Below are positions 16,395 through 26,052 of a DNA stretch of 64,000 nucleotides, in pieces. The DNA is taken from positions 29,982 through 93,981 of the forward strand of contig JAMASS010000019.1 in assembly GCA_024761205.1 (NCBI GenBank). Reading direction: 5' to 3'. The position numbers were made by a program, and so were the translations under genes. The DNA comes from Limisphaerales bacterium (GTDB lineage: Bacteria > Verrucomicrobiota > Verrucomicrobiia > Limisphaerales > AAA164-E04). The notes beneath the pieces are model-generated. The model had not been told where the DNA came from, did not search any database, and saw only the letters and a list, made by a program, of their open reading frames with translations. How positions within the stretch are numbered: the first letter of the stretch is position 1; each line of letters starts with the position of its first letter.

Positions 16395-17210
16395 TCAACT
16401 GGGCATCCAGAGCGGCGAGCTCGGGGGAGCGGAAGCGTCGCGCAGCGCCTTGATGGCGATGTAGGGCGGCACGAAATGACTGCGCTCCCGAAAGCTGCCC
16501 TTCGGCGCTGAGGGGTCGGCATGTCTCGGCTCTCTCACATCGTGAATCGTAAATCCCTGTGCGCACAGCCCGCCGAGAATCGCTTCGAGCGTGTGCAGGA
16601 ACTCCTGCGCACCGGCCTCGCGATGTTCCGAGCCGGACACCGGTGGCAGCGGTCCGGACCGATAGTAGGGTTCCCGAATCTGATAAGCACCGTTAGCTCC
16701 AGGCATTGCACCCGCTTGAAGCGAAATGGGCTGCTTGTGCTGTGAGACATAGATCCCGCCCGCCTTCATTACCCGCGAGACTTCCTGAAACATCGGGCGC
16801 AGGTTTTCAACGTAGCAGGTACTCACCGGTTGCAAGACCACATCAAACGAGCAGTCCCCCAGATCGCTGAGATCACACATTGAGGTTTGGAGCGTCATCA
16901 CTGACAGCCCTTCCCGCTGAGCCACCTCACGGTCGAGCGCCAGCATGGCTTCGCTCAAATCGACAATTGTGGCTTCTGCTCCTTGAGCGGCAAAGACCGG
17001 GCCATGCCTCCCGCCTCCCGCCGCCAGACAGAGCACTCGTTGTCCGGCAATCGGTTCCGGAATCCAGCCAAACGGATTGATCACCCGGTCCGGATGTGTG
17101 AAGTCTTCGGCCGTTGCGGGATTCGCGAAACTGGAGCCGCTTCGAACCAAATCGTCCCAAGCCTGTTGGTTCTGTTTTTCCGGTGAGGTCATCAATCTGT
17201 GCTCGACCAT
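16395..17210 (-). CDS. class I SAM-dependent methyltransferase
   Basis: A 271-aa small-molecule methyltransferase. Motif I RVLCLAAGGGRHGPVFAAQG, the beta-2 acid in ATIVDLSEAML, and FDVVLQPVSTCYV define the SAM fold. It has no DNA-methyltransferase NPPY motif. The N-terminal stretch with NQQAWDDLV and NPFGWIPEPIAGQ precedes the fold. An ATG six codons further in (17192, MTSPEKQNQQ) is an equally good start. The substrate is unknown. It converges on the end of the long DNA methyltransferase with no obvious functional link. Confidence 0.75.
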   Translation of the reverse strand: MVEHRLMTSPEKQNQQAWDDLVRSGSSFANPATAEDFTHPDRVINPFGWIPEPIAGQRVLCLAAGGGRHGPVFAAQGAEATIVDLSEAMLALDREVAQREGLSVMTLQTSMCDLSDLGDCSFDVVLQPVSTCYVENLRPMFQEVSRVMKAGGIYVSQHKQPISLQAGAMPGANGAYQIREPYYRSGPLPPVSGSEHREAGAQEFLHTLEAILGGLCAQGFTIHDVREPRHADPSAPKGSFRERSHFVPPYIAIKALRDASAPPSSPLWMPS

Positions 17211-17310
17211 AGGGAATCATCCACTGATATCCAAGGCGGGTGTGATTTCAAGAGAGCGCACGGCGGGCTGCTTGAAGTCAGGTTTGACGCCGGTTGCGCC
17301 AAGGGAAATG

Positions 17311-17338
17311 GGGAAAGTGGTGAAGAATCACTGTCCCC
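17311..17338 (-). repeat. REP-like palindromic element R1
   Basis: Minus-strand ACAGTGATTCTTCACCACTT has self-complementary arms (AGTGATTCTTCACCACT). It matches the elements at 17419, 25863 and 54250. Confidence 0.55.
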
Positions 17339-17418
17339 CAAGACGCTGTCGCGCTAAGGCTCATCTGATGTTGCCCGCCAGGTTTCACTCGTGTCGGCTA
17401 GAGGTTTGGCGTCGGCGG

Positions 17419-17446
17419 AGAGTGCGGTAATCCTTCGCCGCTTTGG
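17419..17446 (+). repeat. REP-like palindromic element R2
   Basis: AGTGCGGTAATCCTTCGCCG followed by CTTTGG, the same family as R1 and lying 80 bp away in inverted orientation, so the pair can form a larger hairpin. Confidence 0.55.
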
Positions 17447-17563
17447 TCTCATCACAACAGACAGAATCACTTCAAAGTTGTTCACATATCGAATCATGCT
17501 CGCCATGTCCTCCTCAACAATTTCCTATTTTAAAACCTCTCAATCGCCCCTAGGATATCCCGC

Positions 17564-18850
17564 ATGTTGTTGCAGGAACAAATGACTGAGATCGCCCGCC
17601 GGGCGAAGATCGCCTCGCGAGGGTTGTTGCGGCTGTCCGCCGATCAGCGGAACGCTTGCCTCAATAGCATGGCGGACGCGATTGACACCCAGAGCGGAGC
17701 CATCCAAACTGAAAACCAGAAGGACTTGGAGTTTGGAAGAGAGTGGAACCTCTCCAGCGCGCTCCTTGATCGGCTGAAGCTTACCGACAAACGAATCGCC
17801 GGTATGAGCCAAGGCCTGCGAGAGGTTGCTGATCTGCCTGATCCGGTCGGCCGCGTCCTGAATGAACGCATACGACCGAATGGCCTTAAGCTGCAAAAGG
17901 TTTCCACGCCCATCGGCGTGGTCGTCATCATCTATGAATCACGGCCAAACGTCACGGCTGATGCCGCCGGACTCTGCCTCAAATCTGGCAACGCCACCAT
18001 CCTTCGAGGCGGCAAGGAAGCCGTTCACTCCAACCAGATCATCGCCAAGACCATGGTGGAAGCTGCCCATCAACAGTGTTCGGAGTTTCCGCTTGACGTC
18101 ATTCAAGTGATTCCCACAACCGATCGGCAAGCGATCCCCGTCCTTCTCTCGCTAACTGAATACATCGATCTATGCCTGCCGCGAGGTGGCGAAGGTCTCA
18201 TCCGAGTGGTGGCCGAATGCTCGCGAGTTCCGGTCATCAAACACTACAAGGGAATCTGTCATGTCTACGTCGATCGCGACGCTGATCTCAATCAAGCCGC
18301 CGCAATCGCCGTAAACGCGAAAACGCAGCGAGCTGGTGTCTGCAACGCGATCGAAACTCTCCTCATTGACGATTCGATCAAAGAGACGTTTGCGCCAAGA
18401 GTGGTCCAAAATCTCTGGGAACAGGGCGTGGAAATCCGCGGTGATGAAAGTCTGCACCAAGTGATCAATAGCCAACCCCGGCCCGAAGGTGCCAAATTCG
18501 AAATGGCATCCGAGGATGATTGGAAGTCCGAATATCTCGATCTGATTCTTTCAGTAAGAATTGTCGAGGACGTTAATGCCGCCATTGAGCACATTAACAC
18601 TTACGGCTCTGGACATTCCGATGCGATCGTCACCAAAAACGAAGAGACGGCCAAACTGTTCATGAGTGAAGTCGATGCGTCAGCGGTTTACTGGAATGCT
18701 TCCACACGCTTCACCGACGGTGCTGAATTCGGGATGGGTGCTGAAATCGGGATCAGCACGGACAAGATCGGCGCTCGCGGGCCCATGGGTTTGGAGGAGC
18801 TCACGAGTTACAAGTGGCTAGGATATGGTGAAGGTCAGATTCGGAACTGA
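17564..18850 (+). CDS. proA: gamma-glutamyl phosphate reductase
   Basis: A 428-aa cytosolic enzyme that reduces gamma-glutamyl phosphate with NADPH to glutamate semialdehyde, the second step of proline synthesis. The aldehyde dehydrogenase-like fold is clear. VVVIIYESRPNVTADAAGLC near residue 130 is the family signature, GNATILRGGKEA follows, and QRAGVCNAIETLL near 255-265 carries the catalytic cysteine. The C-terminal GARGPMGLEELTSYKW is also typical. Length is as expected. No proB is adjacent in the window. An ATP-grasp-like gene follows 21 nt downstream and may be co-transcribed. Confidence 0.95.
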   Translation: MLLQEQMTEIARRAKIASRGLLRLSADQRNACLNSMADAIDTQSGAIQTENQKDLEFGREWNLSSALLDRLKLTDKRIAGMSQGLREVADLPDPVGRVLNERIRPNGLKLQKVSTPIGVVVIIYESRPNVTADAAGLCLKSGNATILRGGKEAVHSNQIIAKTMVEAAHQQCSEFPLDVIQVIPTTDRQAIPVLLSLTEYIDLCLPRGGEGLIRVVAECSRVPVIKHYKGICHVYVDRDADLNQAAAIAVNAKTQRAGVCNAIETLLIDDSIKETFAPRVVQNLWEQGVEIRGDESLHQVINSQPRPEGAKFEMASEDDWKSEYLDLILSVRIVEDVNAAIEHINTYGSGHSDAIVTKNEETAKLFMSEVDASAVYWNASTRFTDGAEFGMGAEIGISTDKIGARGPMGLEELTSYKWLGYGEGQIRN

Positions 18851-18871
18851 TCCAGGGCTTCGCCGTTTTTC

Positions 18872-20317
18872 ATGTCAACCGCTGACCGCCACTGCGGGAA
18901 AGGAAGCCCATTGACGATCGACGAATCAATGTCCCTGGAAACGGCTCGCAGACGTACGGCGTTCATTCGATCTCGTCTTCCAGAGAGTGGTCTTTTCGCC
19001 GGGCAACAGTGGAAAATTTCGCCGACGCCCTTTGAACTGGAATCGCGCCTGGCTAAGGATCTCCAAAAATTCGGTCGAGTACTTCTCCAATTCTATCGGG
19101 CAAGCGATCTCCTTTATCGCAAAAGCGTAGAAGGCACACTACCAAGCTGGATCGCAGACTTGCTTGATCAAGGCAAGCCCAACTCGCTGATCAAGCTCCA
19201 ACGAAGCGAGGCTTTCAAACTCCAAACGCCGAGAGTCATCCGTCCCGATATTCTGCTAACAGAAGAGGGTTTCTCCATCACGGAACTCGACAGTGTTCCC
19301 GGCGGCATTGGTCTCATCGGATGGCTCAACCAAACCTATGATCAACTCAAACAGAATTTCGGAGATACTGAACCGCCGATTCCAGGTGAATCTGTTTCAT
19401 CATCTCGAAAAAAACGACCGCAATCGCTAGTCGGCGGCCCGAAAGGACCAATCGAAGGTTTTCGTGGCATCTTCGGCAATTACCAGCGGATACACTTAGT
19501 CGTCTCAGATGAATCAGAGACCTACCGGCCGGAGATGGAGTGGTTGGCCGCGCAGATGTCCACGGACGACTTCTGCTCGGTGCGCTCTCAGACATTTGAT
19601 CAATTTCAGGAAGGCGATGCCGTCTATCGGTTCTTTGAGCTATTCGATCTGGAAAACGTTAGTAACGCCTCCCAAGTATTCGACCTGGCCTCTCGTCAAT
19701 TGATTCAACTCACGCCGCCTCCGAAGTATGTCGTTGAGGAGAAAATGCTGTTCGCTCTGCTGTGGAACCGGAATCTGCGCAAGTTCTGGCGACAAGAGAT
19801 TGGCGAAGGATTCCTGCGCAAGCTTCAGACTCACATTCCTTATTCCTGGGTGGTCGACCCTTCACCCTTGCCACCACACGCAGCCTACCCGGAGCTCGGC
19901 CTCACAGACTGGCATCAACTCAAATCCCTTTCACAGAAAGAACGCCGCCTTATTTTAAAAATCTCCGGTTTTGCTTCGGAAGCCTGGGGGTCGCGCGGAG
20001 TTTACTTAGGCAGCGATCTTTCTACGGAAGATTGGAGCCAAGCCGTGGACCAGGCGATCCAACGCTTTGCCAACAACCCCTATATCCTCCAGCGATTTGC
20101 CAAACCGAAAACTGTCGCAAGCCATTGGTTTGATTTTGAGGCTCAGCGTTTACAACCAATGACCGGAAGAGTGCGCCTTTGCCCTTACTATTTCGTCCAT
20201 GGCAAAGGCGACCAAGCCCGAGCCGAACTCGGTGGCTGCTTGGCAACCGTCTGCCCTGCGGACAAGAAAATCATTCATGGGATGCGGGATGCGATCTTGA
20301 CACCTTGTGTTGGTTGA
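18872..20317 (+). CDS. ATP-grasp-like protein of unknown function, 481 aa
   Basis: I do not recognise a named family. RPDILLTEEGFSITELDSVP at about residues 124-143 resembles the acidic substrate/metal part of ATP-grasp and glutathionylspermidine-synthase-like enzymes. The C-terminal RVRLCPYYFV, then ELGGCLATVCPADKKIIHG, resembles the metal-binding end of ATP-grasp domains. A lysine in LILKISGFASEAWGSRGV could bind ATP. An alternative start is the ATG at 18929 (MSLETARRRT). It begins 21 nt after proA on the same strand. A ligase acting on a peptide-like or polyamine substrate is plausible, inferred only from these motifs. Confidence 0.6.
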   Translation: MSTADRHCGKGSPLTIDESMSLETARRRTAFIRSRLPESGLFAGQQWKISPTPFELESRLAKDLQKFGRVLLQFYRASDLLYRKSVEGTLPSWIADLLDQGKPNSLIKLQRSEAFKLQTPRVIRPDILLTEEGFSITELDSVPGGIGLIGWLNQTYDQLKQNFGDTEPPIPGESVSSSRKKRPQSLVGGPKGPIEGFRGIFGNYQRIHLVVSDESETYRPEMEWLAAQMSTDDFCSVRSQTFDQFQEGDAVYRFFELFDLENVSNASQVFDLASRQLIQLTPPPKYVVEEKMLFALLWNRNLRKFWRQEIGEGFLRKLQTHIPYSWVVDPSPLPPHAAYPELGLTDWHQLKSLSQKERRLILKISGFASEAWGSRGVYLGSDLSTEDWSQAVDQAIQRFANNPYILQRFAKPKTVASHWFDFEAQRLQPMTGRVRLCPYYFVHGKGDQARAELGGCLATVCPADKKIIHGMRDAILTPCVG

Positions 20318-20382
20318 GAACGATGGGGCGAGAGCCTCTCAAGCCGCCGTCCGACGTAGCGTAGCGAAAGGGGGGGCGGAAT

Positions 20383-21160
20383 TCAAACATGCAGCACCAA
20401 CGTAGGACAAAACAAAGCTGTCTCATCACTGCGAACCTTCATCGGCAGTAACGGCTCGGACAGAATCTCGCCCCACATAAAACAACCTTCCCGGTTCCGG
20501 ACCGTCCACGGGTAACAAACAATCATCTTGAAAAAGGTGAGGGAACCTCCAGTGGCGAATAAATCTCCACCTTCCTGGTAGGGGTTTGGAGAGAATTTTT
20601 AACAAAATGACCAAGGAATTTCTCCTCAGCACGCGCCATCTGCTTCATTCGCCGGCCAACGCACTTCTTCACCCGCGAATCGCTGTAAATTGAACCCCTC
20701 AATCTTCACAAAGATATCCCGTCGACAAAACAAGAACGAACCGGCGGCCTAGTGAAGACAAGAATGAATCCGGTTCCATAACCCCATGAGCACCGCCATA
20801 GCCACTCCCTAGGCATCACAAGGTGCCACGTGCCAGCTGCCACCGATGACCCGGCCCGCCGCAACCGTCTGACAAAGATCGCGGAGCGAGTCCTTGGAAA
20901 CCAGCAAATCGGCGTCCACAAACATCAGTCACTCCCCACTAGCAACGGAAGCACCCGTTTTCGTGCCCGCCCGATTTGATTTTGCGGTTCAAAGATCACA
21001 CGAGCGCCCTCAGTCGCGGCGACCTGAGCGGTTCGGCCGCTTGAGTTGTTGTCGCAGACAATCACTTCCCAGTTCCAGCCTCCGTTCATAAACACCGTCG
21101 CCACCCGACGGATCGACTCAAGGCAAAATTAAACGCGGGAATGACAAACAATATCTTCAT
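20383..21160 (-). pseudogene. glycosyltransferase family 2, decayed
   Basis: The minus strand starts MKILFVIPAFN and then, across several frame changes and stops, gives WEVIVCDNNSSGRTAQVAAT, GARVIFEPQNQIGRARKR, MFVDADLLVSKDSLRDL, AAGSFLFCRRDIFVKIEGF and RFAGEEV. These are in the order expected of a GT2 glycosyltransferase (nucleotide-sugar site, DxD-like VDAD, acceptor region). At least two frameshifts and several stops are present, so it is not functional. It directly precedes another decayed gene on the same strand. Confidence 0.75.
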
Positions 21161-21179
21161 TTCGCTCGCTCGCTGAACT

Positions 21180-22087
21180 TAGACACTCTCACCACTGAGC
21201 AGCGCATCTTCCAGCGTGATGACCTTTGAGCCAGACGCACCCGTGTGAAGGGGCTGCCCGCCGTGACCACGCCCACCATTCCCTTCCCCGATAGGATGAA
21301 CATGTGAACGGCGTTTTCACCGTGTTATCCGAAGAAGGCGCCCTTGTCAAAAGAGCCTGTCAGATTCGTCTTCTTAACGACGCCCCCTTGCTGTAATCCT
21401 TCCTTCAGATAGTCATTTCTGCAATGGACCGGCAAAGCCCGGCATGCGGTCCGCATTCACATATTGCTGGTTATTGTCCACCAGCAAGACACTGATCTCC
21501 CCGTCGTGCAATGACTTGGCAACGGATCGAACCAGCGGAGCGGCGCCCACAAAGAGATTTCCTGAGGGTTGAAATCCCCAGCCATCCGGCCAGGGCACCG
21601 GCGGTATAAGGCCATAGATGGATATCGTCCCCACTATCACAATGAAGATGACCGGAACCAGCTGCTCTGCCTCGGACATTCCATGATCCTGACCTACCGC
21701 TTTGACCCCGATGATCTCGCCTACGACCCAGATCGGCAGCCGACTTGCAGGTGGCATCGTCCAACACGAAGGCACGGCCTTCTCAAACGCCTCGCCGGCA
21801 TACAATGGCCCTTCAGCTTCTCTCTTTTCAGTCAAGTCGAAATTAGCGGACAAGTCACCACGCAAGATGACGCGACCAACAGCGCGGTCGTGCTTCCGGG
21901 CGTAGCATTCGTCTCGGGGAGCCGCCACGGAAACGGTCACTGATGCCAACAAAATGATCAGGTAGGCAACTTTGATCCTCAGTCCATCTACGTCGATATT
22001 AATCAATGTGGCGAGCACGATCAAGCTGTATCCCTTCATCGCCGTAGTCGAATGGCTAAACGCGCAGTCCCTGCCGCTTGAATCCAC
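21180..22087 (-). pseudogene. CPA1-type Na+/H+ antiporter, decayed
   Basis: The minus strand reads VPVIFIVIVGTISIYGLIPP, the end of the antiporter membrane domain, then GNLFVGAAPLVRSVAKSLHD and VLLVDNNQQYVNADRM, a TrkA-N-like nucleotide-binding start. Towards 21180, after frame changes, it reads HGENAVHMFILSGKGMVGVV, which resembles the soluble tail of these proteins. The N-terminal membrane half is missing or scrambled. Several stops make it non-functional. Confidence 0.6.
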
Positions 22088-22310
22088 CGTTAGCTTTTTT
22101 CGCGCCGAGGTGATGACGGCCGATGGATTCTAGACTGCGCTCGGACGGTTCCCTCAAATGGTGGCGAGGTCTTCCGTCGCTCGTCAAATGAAGACTATAC
22201 CCTGCTGCTGCGAACGTTGGGCATCGTCTACATTAATACGAAACTTCTCACTCTGACAATGAAGCAAAGACATCCGTCGATCGCCACAGCTCCAGCTCGG
22301 ATTTCTTGCC

Positions 22311-22665
22311 AATAGAGGTTGTTCGACGGCAGGAAGGTTGGCGAAGCATGTGGATTGCAACTATGGCTGTCCCAACCCTTCCCGGCGGCAATCTCGCGCT
22401 TGGGGCCCTGACTAGCATTTCGGCTAGGCCGTTGCCAATCCCTCTTTGGGGGAAGAACGCTCCGCCCCTCCGGGCAGCTAGCAGGGTGAGGTGCCCTGCA
22501 GGCGGGGGGTGACTCGCGGCTAAGAGATGGCCTTGCGACCCCCAGCCGGCAAAGCCGGGGCTCAAGAGCCGCCCGCCGCCGCCCTATCTTCGAGAAGTCC
22601 TCAAAATCTCGGCTGCCTCATGGCGGTCATCTTTATTGGCGAGAAATCCAAGCGAGGGGGGCGGA
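22311..22665 (+). repeat. dispersed repeat, copy A
   Basis: About 350 bp here share long patches with 50897-51207: AGGTTGTTCGACGGCAGGAA near the start, AAGAGATGGCCTTGCG in the middle, and AATCTCGGCTGCCTCATGG near the end, in the same order and orientation. Between patches the two copies differ by indels. There is no transposase. Minus-strand translation gives short look-alike peptides (QPSCRRTTS, QGHLLA), which are probably not genes. It could be a non-autonomous mobile element or a structured RNA. Confidence 0.7.
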
Positions 22666-22749
22666 GGTGAGATGCGTGGAAGAAAAATCAGCCCGCCCAT
22701 TTCCGAAGAAAGGCATGAAGCGGAGAATAGAGATAATTGACCTCGGCTG

Positions 22750-24747
22750 CTATTTTGGTTGGTGGGAGAGACCTAGGTGGGTACGGACCAAGGAGCGAAT
22801 CTCACTGACGAGTGCCCGATCTCGGATTAGGTCCGCAAAGCGAAACTGAGGTAGACCGCTTTGCTGTTTGCCGAGAAATTCGCCAGGGCCACGAAGTTTC
22901 ATGTCGTGTTCCGCAATAGCAAATCCGTCCCGGGTGGATTCTAGGATCTTGAGGCGTTTCTGCGCCGCTTCATTTTTCTCATGCGAAACGAGAATGCATT
23001 GCGAGTCGTGACGACCACGGCCAATTCGACCGCGGATCTGGTGAAGCTGGGCGAGCCCGAATCTCTCGGCGTTTTCGATAAGCATGACCGTTGCGTTGGC
23101 TACGTCCACACCTACTTCAATGACGGTCGTCGACACTAGCACTTGGATTTGATTGGCCCGGAAGTCGGCCATCACCTGGGCGGCTTCGTCGCGAGGTAGC
23201 TGTCCGTGAATCCAGTGAGCCGTGAATGGGGCGATTTGTTCTTTGATTTTATCGAGTTCCGATTGGAGGGATTTGATATCGTCGTCTTCCGTTCCTTCGA
23301 TTCTCGGATAAACCACATAGATCTGCCGGCCTTCCTCGAGTTTTTGTCGGACGAATTTCCAGATGCGGTCCAGTCGATTGGTGTGCCTCACATAGGTCTT
23401 GATATCGCCGCGGTGACGCGGCAATTCGTCGATGACAGAATGTTCGAGATCGCCGTAGACGGTGAGGCCAAGCGATCTTGGGATCGGCGTGGCTGTCATT
23501 GTTAAAAGGTGTGGGTAATGCCCTTTTTTGAGCAGCCGGTCTCGCTGGCTGACACCGAAGCGGTGCTGTTCGTCAATGATGACAAGTCCGAGCTGGTTGG
23601 GTTGGTAGTTGTCTTCCAGTAGCGCGTGCGTGCCGATTGTTAGGCCCGGTTCCGAATCGTGCGCCGGTGGTTTCGTATTACCGGTAAGGAGGCCGAGATT
23701 GATGGACAGCGGACCGAACCACCTTTCAAATGTATGGAAATGTTGTTTTGCTAGGAGTTCGGTTGGGGCCATGAGGGCTGCGTCATAGCCGCTTTCGATG
23801 ACTATGACAGCAGCCATGGCGGCGACGGCTGTTTTACCGGAGCCCACATCGCCTTGGAGGAGGCGGCGCATTGGGCTCGGACGGTTGAGATCGTGGCGGA
23901 TCTCTTTCATCACCCTCAGTTGCGCTTTGGTGAGGGTGAAGGGCAGCTGTTTCAGGAATGGCTGAATCAATTGGTTGCTGTTTTCACATGGTGGCGCTTT
24001 GGCCTTTTGTGTGAAACGTAAGCGGCGGGTTTGGAGCTTCAACTGAAAGGTGAGGAGTTCCTCCTGTGAAAAGTATTCGCGCGCGGCGATTGTTTGCGCC
24101 ATCTCTTGAGGGAAGTGAAGTTGCTGGACGGCTTCACGACGATTGAGCGAGGAGGAAAATGGAATGCCGAGGTCAAGATCGGTGATGTGATGGCCATACT
24201 TTTCAAGTGTGTTCCAGATAAAGTCCCTTAGCCAACGTTGGTGGAGCCCTTTCGTAAGAGGATAGATGGGCACAATGCGGTTTAGATGAACGGTGATATC
24301 TTCCGCCTCGTCGATCAATTCGGTCTCGGGCTGATCAACGGTGACTTTTTTCGAAATTGAAGGCTTACCGTAGACTAGGAGTTCCATGTTGGCCTGAAAC
24401 TGTTGGGCAAGGTACGGCTGGTTCCACCAGCGGCAGATCAACTCACCGGTTTCATCGCCAAGCAAGACTTCAACGAGTGAGAGTCGGCGGCGGTGAGTTT
24501 TTTTCAGTGAAACGGATTGAACAGTTCCTCTGAAGACCGTCGGCAAGTCGGGAATGGCCTCGTTGATGCGGGAAAATCTCCGGCGGTCCTCATAGCGCTT
24601 TGGTCGGTGAAGCAGTAGATCCTCCAACGTATGGAGCTTTAGTTTTTGGAATTGTTCTGCGCGTTGAGAGCCGACGACTCCGGGGAGGGCAGATAGAGGG
24701 ATTGCAGTGGGTGCGTCAGCGAGAGTGTCGTTCGCTGCCTCATTCAT
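22750..24747 (-). CDS. recG: ATP-dependent DNA helicase RecG
   Basis: A 665-aa helicase that reverses stalled replication forks and drives branch migration. The N-terminal wedge/OB domain has SALPGVVGSQRAEQFQKL and the DLLLHRPKRYEDRR motif. The helicase part has Walker A GDVGSGKTAVAAM, DEQHRFG (motif II), TATPIPRSL (motif III), and the RecG-type end with QIRGRIGRGRHDSQCILVS. The start at 24747 (MNEAANDTLADAP) leaves 19 nt to the upstream gene's stop; the frame is open upstream but overlaps that gene. It is probably co-transcribed with the sugar-isomerase-like gene. Confidence 0.95.
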   Translation of the reverse strand: MNEAANDTLADAPTAIPLSALPGVVGSQRAEQFQKLKLHTLEDLLLHRPKRYEDRRRFSRINEAIPDLPTVFRGTVQSVSLKKTHRRRLSLVEVLLGDETGELICRWWNQPYLAQQFQANMELLVYGKPSISKKVTVDQPETELIDEAEDITVHLNRIVPIYPLTKGLHQRWLRDFIWNTLEKYGHHITDLDLGIPFSSSLNRREAVQQLHFPQEMAQTIAAREYFSQEELLTFQLKLQTRRLRFTQKAKAPPCENSNQLIQPFLKQLPFTLTKAQLRVMKEIRHDLNRPSPMRRLLQGDVGSGKTAVAAMAAVIVIESGYDAALMAPTELLAKQHFHTFERWFGPLSINLGLLTGNTKPPAHDSEPGLTIGTHALLEDNYQPNQLGLVIIDEQHRFGVSQRDRLLKKGHYPHLLTMTATPIPRSLGLTVYGDLEHSVIDELPRHRGDIKTYVRHTNRLDRIWKFVRQKLEEGRQIYVVYPRIEGTEDDDIKSLQSELDKIKEQIAPFTAHWIHGQLPRDEAAQVMADFRANQIQVLVSTTVIEVGVDVANATVMLIENAERFGLAQLHQIRGRIGRGRHDSQCILVSHEKNEAAQKRLKILESTRDGFAIAEHDMKLRGPGEFLGKQQSGLPQFRFADLIRDRALVSEIRSLVRTHLGLSHQPK

Positions 24748-24766
24748 CAATCGTGACGTGGCCTTT

Positions 24767-25771
24767 TTAGGCGGAGTGGAATGCCTTTCGAAGCATTGCG
24801 ATGCTTTTGGGAACCGCAATACTTGCAGGTTCCTTGCCTTCCATCTCGAGCGAGACATAGCCGGAATAGTTGACACGCTTCAAGATTCGGGCGATGCGAA
24901 CATAGTCGAGATCGAGCGTGTACCATTCACCTCCGCCGCAATACGTTTTTGCCTGAACAAAGATGGTCTGTGGCGCGATGGCTTCCAGTTTGGTGTAGGG
25001 GTCTTCAAGAAAGTTTCCAGTGTCCATGAGCACGCCCAGCCAGGGAGATTCGATTGCGTTCACAATTCGCAGCAGACCTTCTGGCGTTCTGGTTAGTCCC
25101 CAGTGGTTCTCTAGTGCCAGGGCGACGCCGAGCTCTTCCGCTTTGGGAAGACAGCGTTCGATGGAATCGCTGCACCACTGAAACCCTTCATCTTTGGTAT
25201 GGCCGGGGAGGATCGGTTCCTCGCCGCGCGCGGCCATGAGATCGTCAAAGGATCGAATCGTGTTCCACCGCCCTGAGTTGAGCCGGATGCAGGGGATGCC
25301 CATTTCGTGAGCCAATTCCATGCAGTGGATTGTGTGATCGATATTCTTCTGACGGACCTTGGGGTCGGGGTCAACAAAATCTTGGTGAATCGACAGAGCG
25401 ATGAGATCAACGCCATTGAAGAAGGCTTCCCGTTTGAGTCCTTGGAGGTAGCTGAGCGTTTCATTCGCCATTTGTCGGTGGAGGATATCGACACCCTCCA
25501 CGCCGAGATCGGCAGCATGGTGGATGACTTGCTCGATGGGATATTTCTCCGTTCTGAAGTGCCAGTAGGAATAGGTGGAGATGCCCAGTTTGAGCGAATC
25601 TCTTGATGCGGTTTGGCGGGGAGTTGAGACACAGCCTACGGTTGTCGCTGCAGTTGCTGTGGCGGCTGCGGCGAGAAACTTGCGGCGAGAGAGTGGGCGA
25701 CTGTGCATAGGCGGACGAGTTTTGGGAGAGGAATCAGCCATTGAGTCGGGATTTTGAGATGTGTCGTTCAT
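24767..25771 (-). CDS. exported sugar phosphate isomerase/epimerase-like TIM-barrel protein
   Basis: A 334-aa protein of the xylose-isomerase-like TIM-barrel superfamily. The N-terminus has a Tat motif (LSRRKFLAAA) and a lipobox-like end (TTVGC), so it is exported and perhaps lipid-anchored. The barrel shows KLGISTYSYWHF, GVEGVDIL, IPCIRLNSGRWN, VALALENHWGLTRT and LGVLMDTGNF, which supply the Glu/His/Asp metal ligands of the superfamily, and ends in GYVSLEMEGKEP. Tat-exported members of this kind are frequent in PVC genomes and are thought to act on sugars or inositols. The exact substrate is unknown. Confidence 0.85.
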   Translation of the reverse strand: MNDTSQNPDSMADSSPKTRPPMHSRPLSRRKFLAAAATATAATTVGCVSTPRQTASRDSLKLGISTYSYWHFRTEKYPIEQVIHHAADLGVEGVDILHRQMANETLSYLQGLKREAFFNGVDLIALSIHQDFVDPDPKVRQKNIDHTIHCMELAHEMGIPCIRLNSGRWNTIRSFDDLMAARGEEPILPGHTKDEGFQWCSDSIERCLPKAEELGVALALENHWGLTRTPEGLLRIVNAIESPWLGVLMDTGNFLEDPYTKLEAIAPQTIFVQAKTYCGGGEWYTLDLDYVRIARILKRVNYSGYVSLEMEGKEPASIAVPKSIAMLRKAFHSA

Positions 25772-25862
25772 GCCATTGAGGATTGGATTTGTTAAGTCGG
25801 GAGCTCAGGATATAGCAGGTTTTATCTGCGGTGACGAGACTTAGTGAGAAAATAGTTGCTAG

Positions 25863-25892
25863 GTGAAAGCAGTGAAAAATCACCGCATTCCA
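25863..25892 (-). repeat. REP-like palindromic element R3
   Basis: Minus-strand GGAATGCGGTGATTTTTCAC followed by TGCTTTC, matching R5 at 54250-54282 and R1/R2. Confidence 0.55.
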
Positions 25893-25984
25893 GGAGTGCC
25901 ATCGCCCGATAATTAGAAAAGGTGAGATGCCGGCAGGCACTGCCAGCCATCCGAAACGTCGGGGAGGGATGGGGTGGGTTTACG

Positions 25985-26004
25985 GTTTTTCTCCGCTTTG
26001 GATT
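25985..26004 (+). repeat. REP-like element R4, partial
   Basis: TTTTTCTCCGCTTTGGATTT matches the right half of R5, which reads ATTCTTCGCCACTTTGGATT. The left arm is missing. Confidence 0.4.
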
Positions 26005-26052
26005 TTCGTAGATCCAAATTTGCCCGAGAGAACTGCTTAAGAGAAAAGACGA

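Larger units (their letters stand above)
17211..17563. other. intergenic region with two REP-like elements
   Basis: No gene is evident in this 353-bp gap between the methyltransferase and proA, which are divergent. It holds two copies of a short palindromic repeat in opposite orientation (17311-17338 and 17419-17446) and must contain the proA promoter, although I see no convincing -35/-10 pair. Confidence 0.5.

Noticed and set aside
22248..22565. 105-codon minus-strand frame in dispersed repeat copy A
   Set aside because: It lies within a repeat, and the equivalent frame in copy B is interrupted, so coding constraint is not supported.
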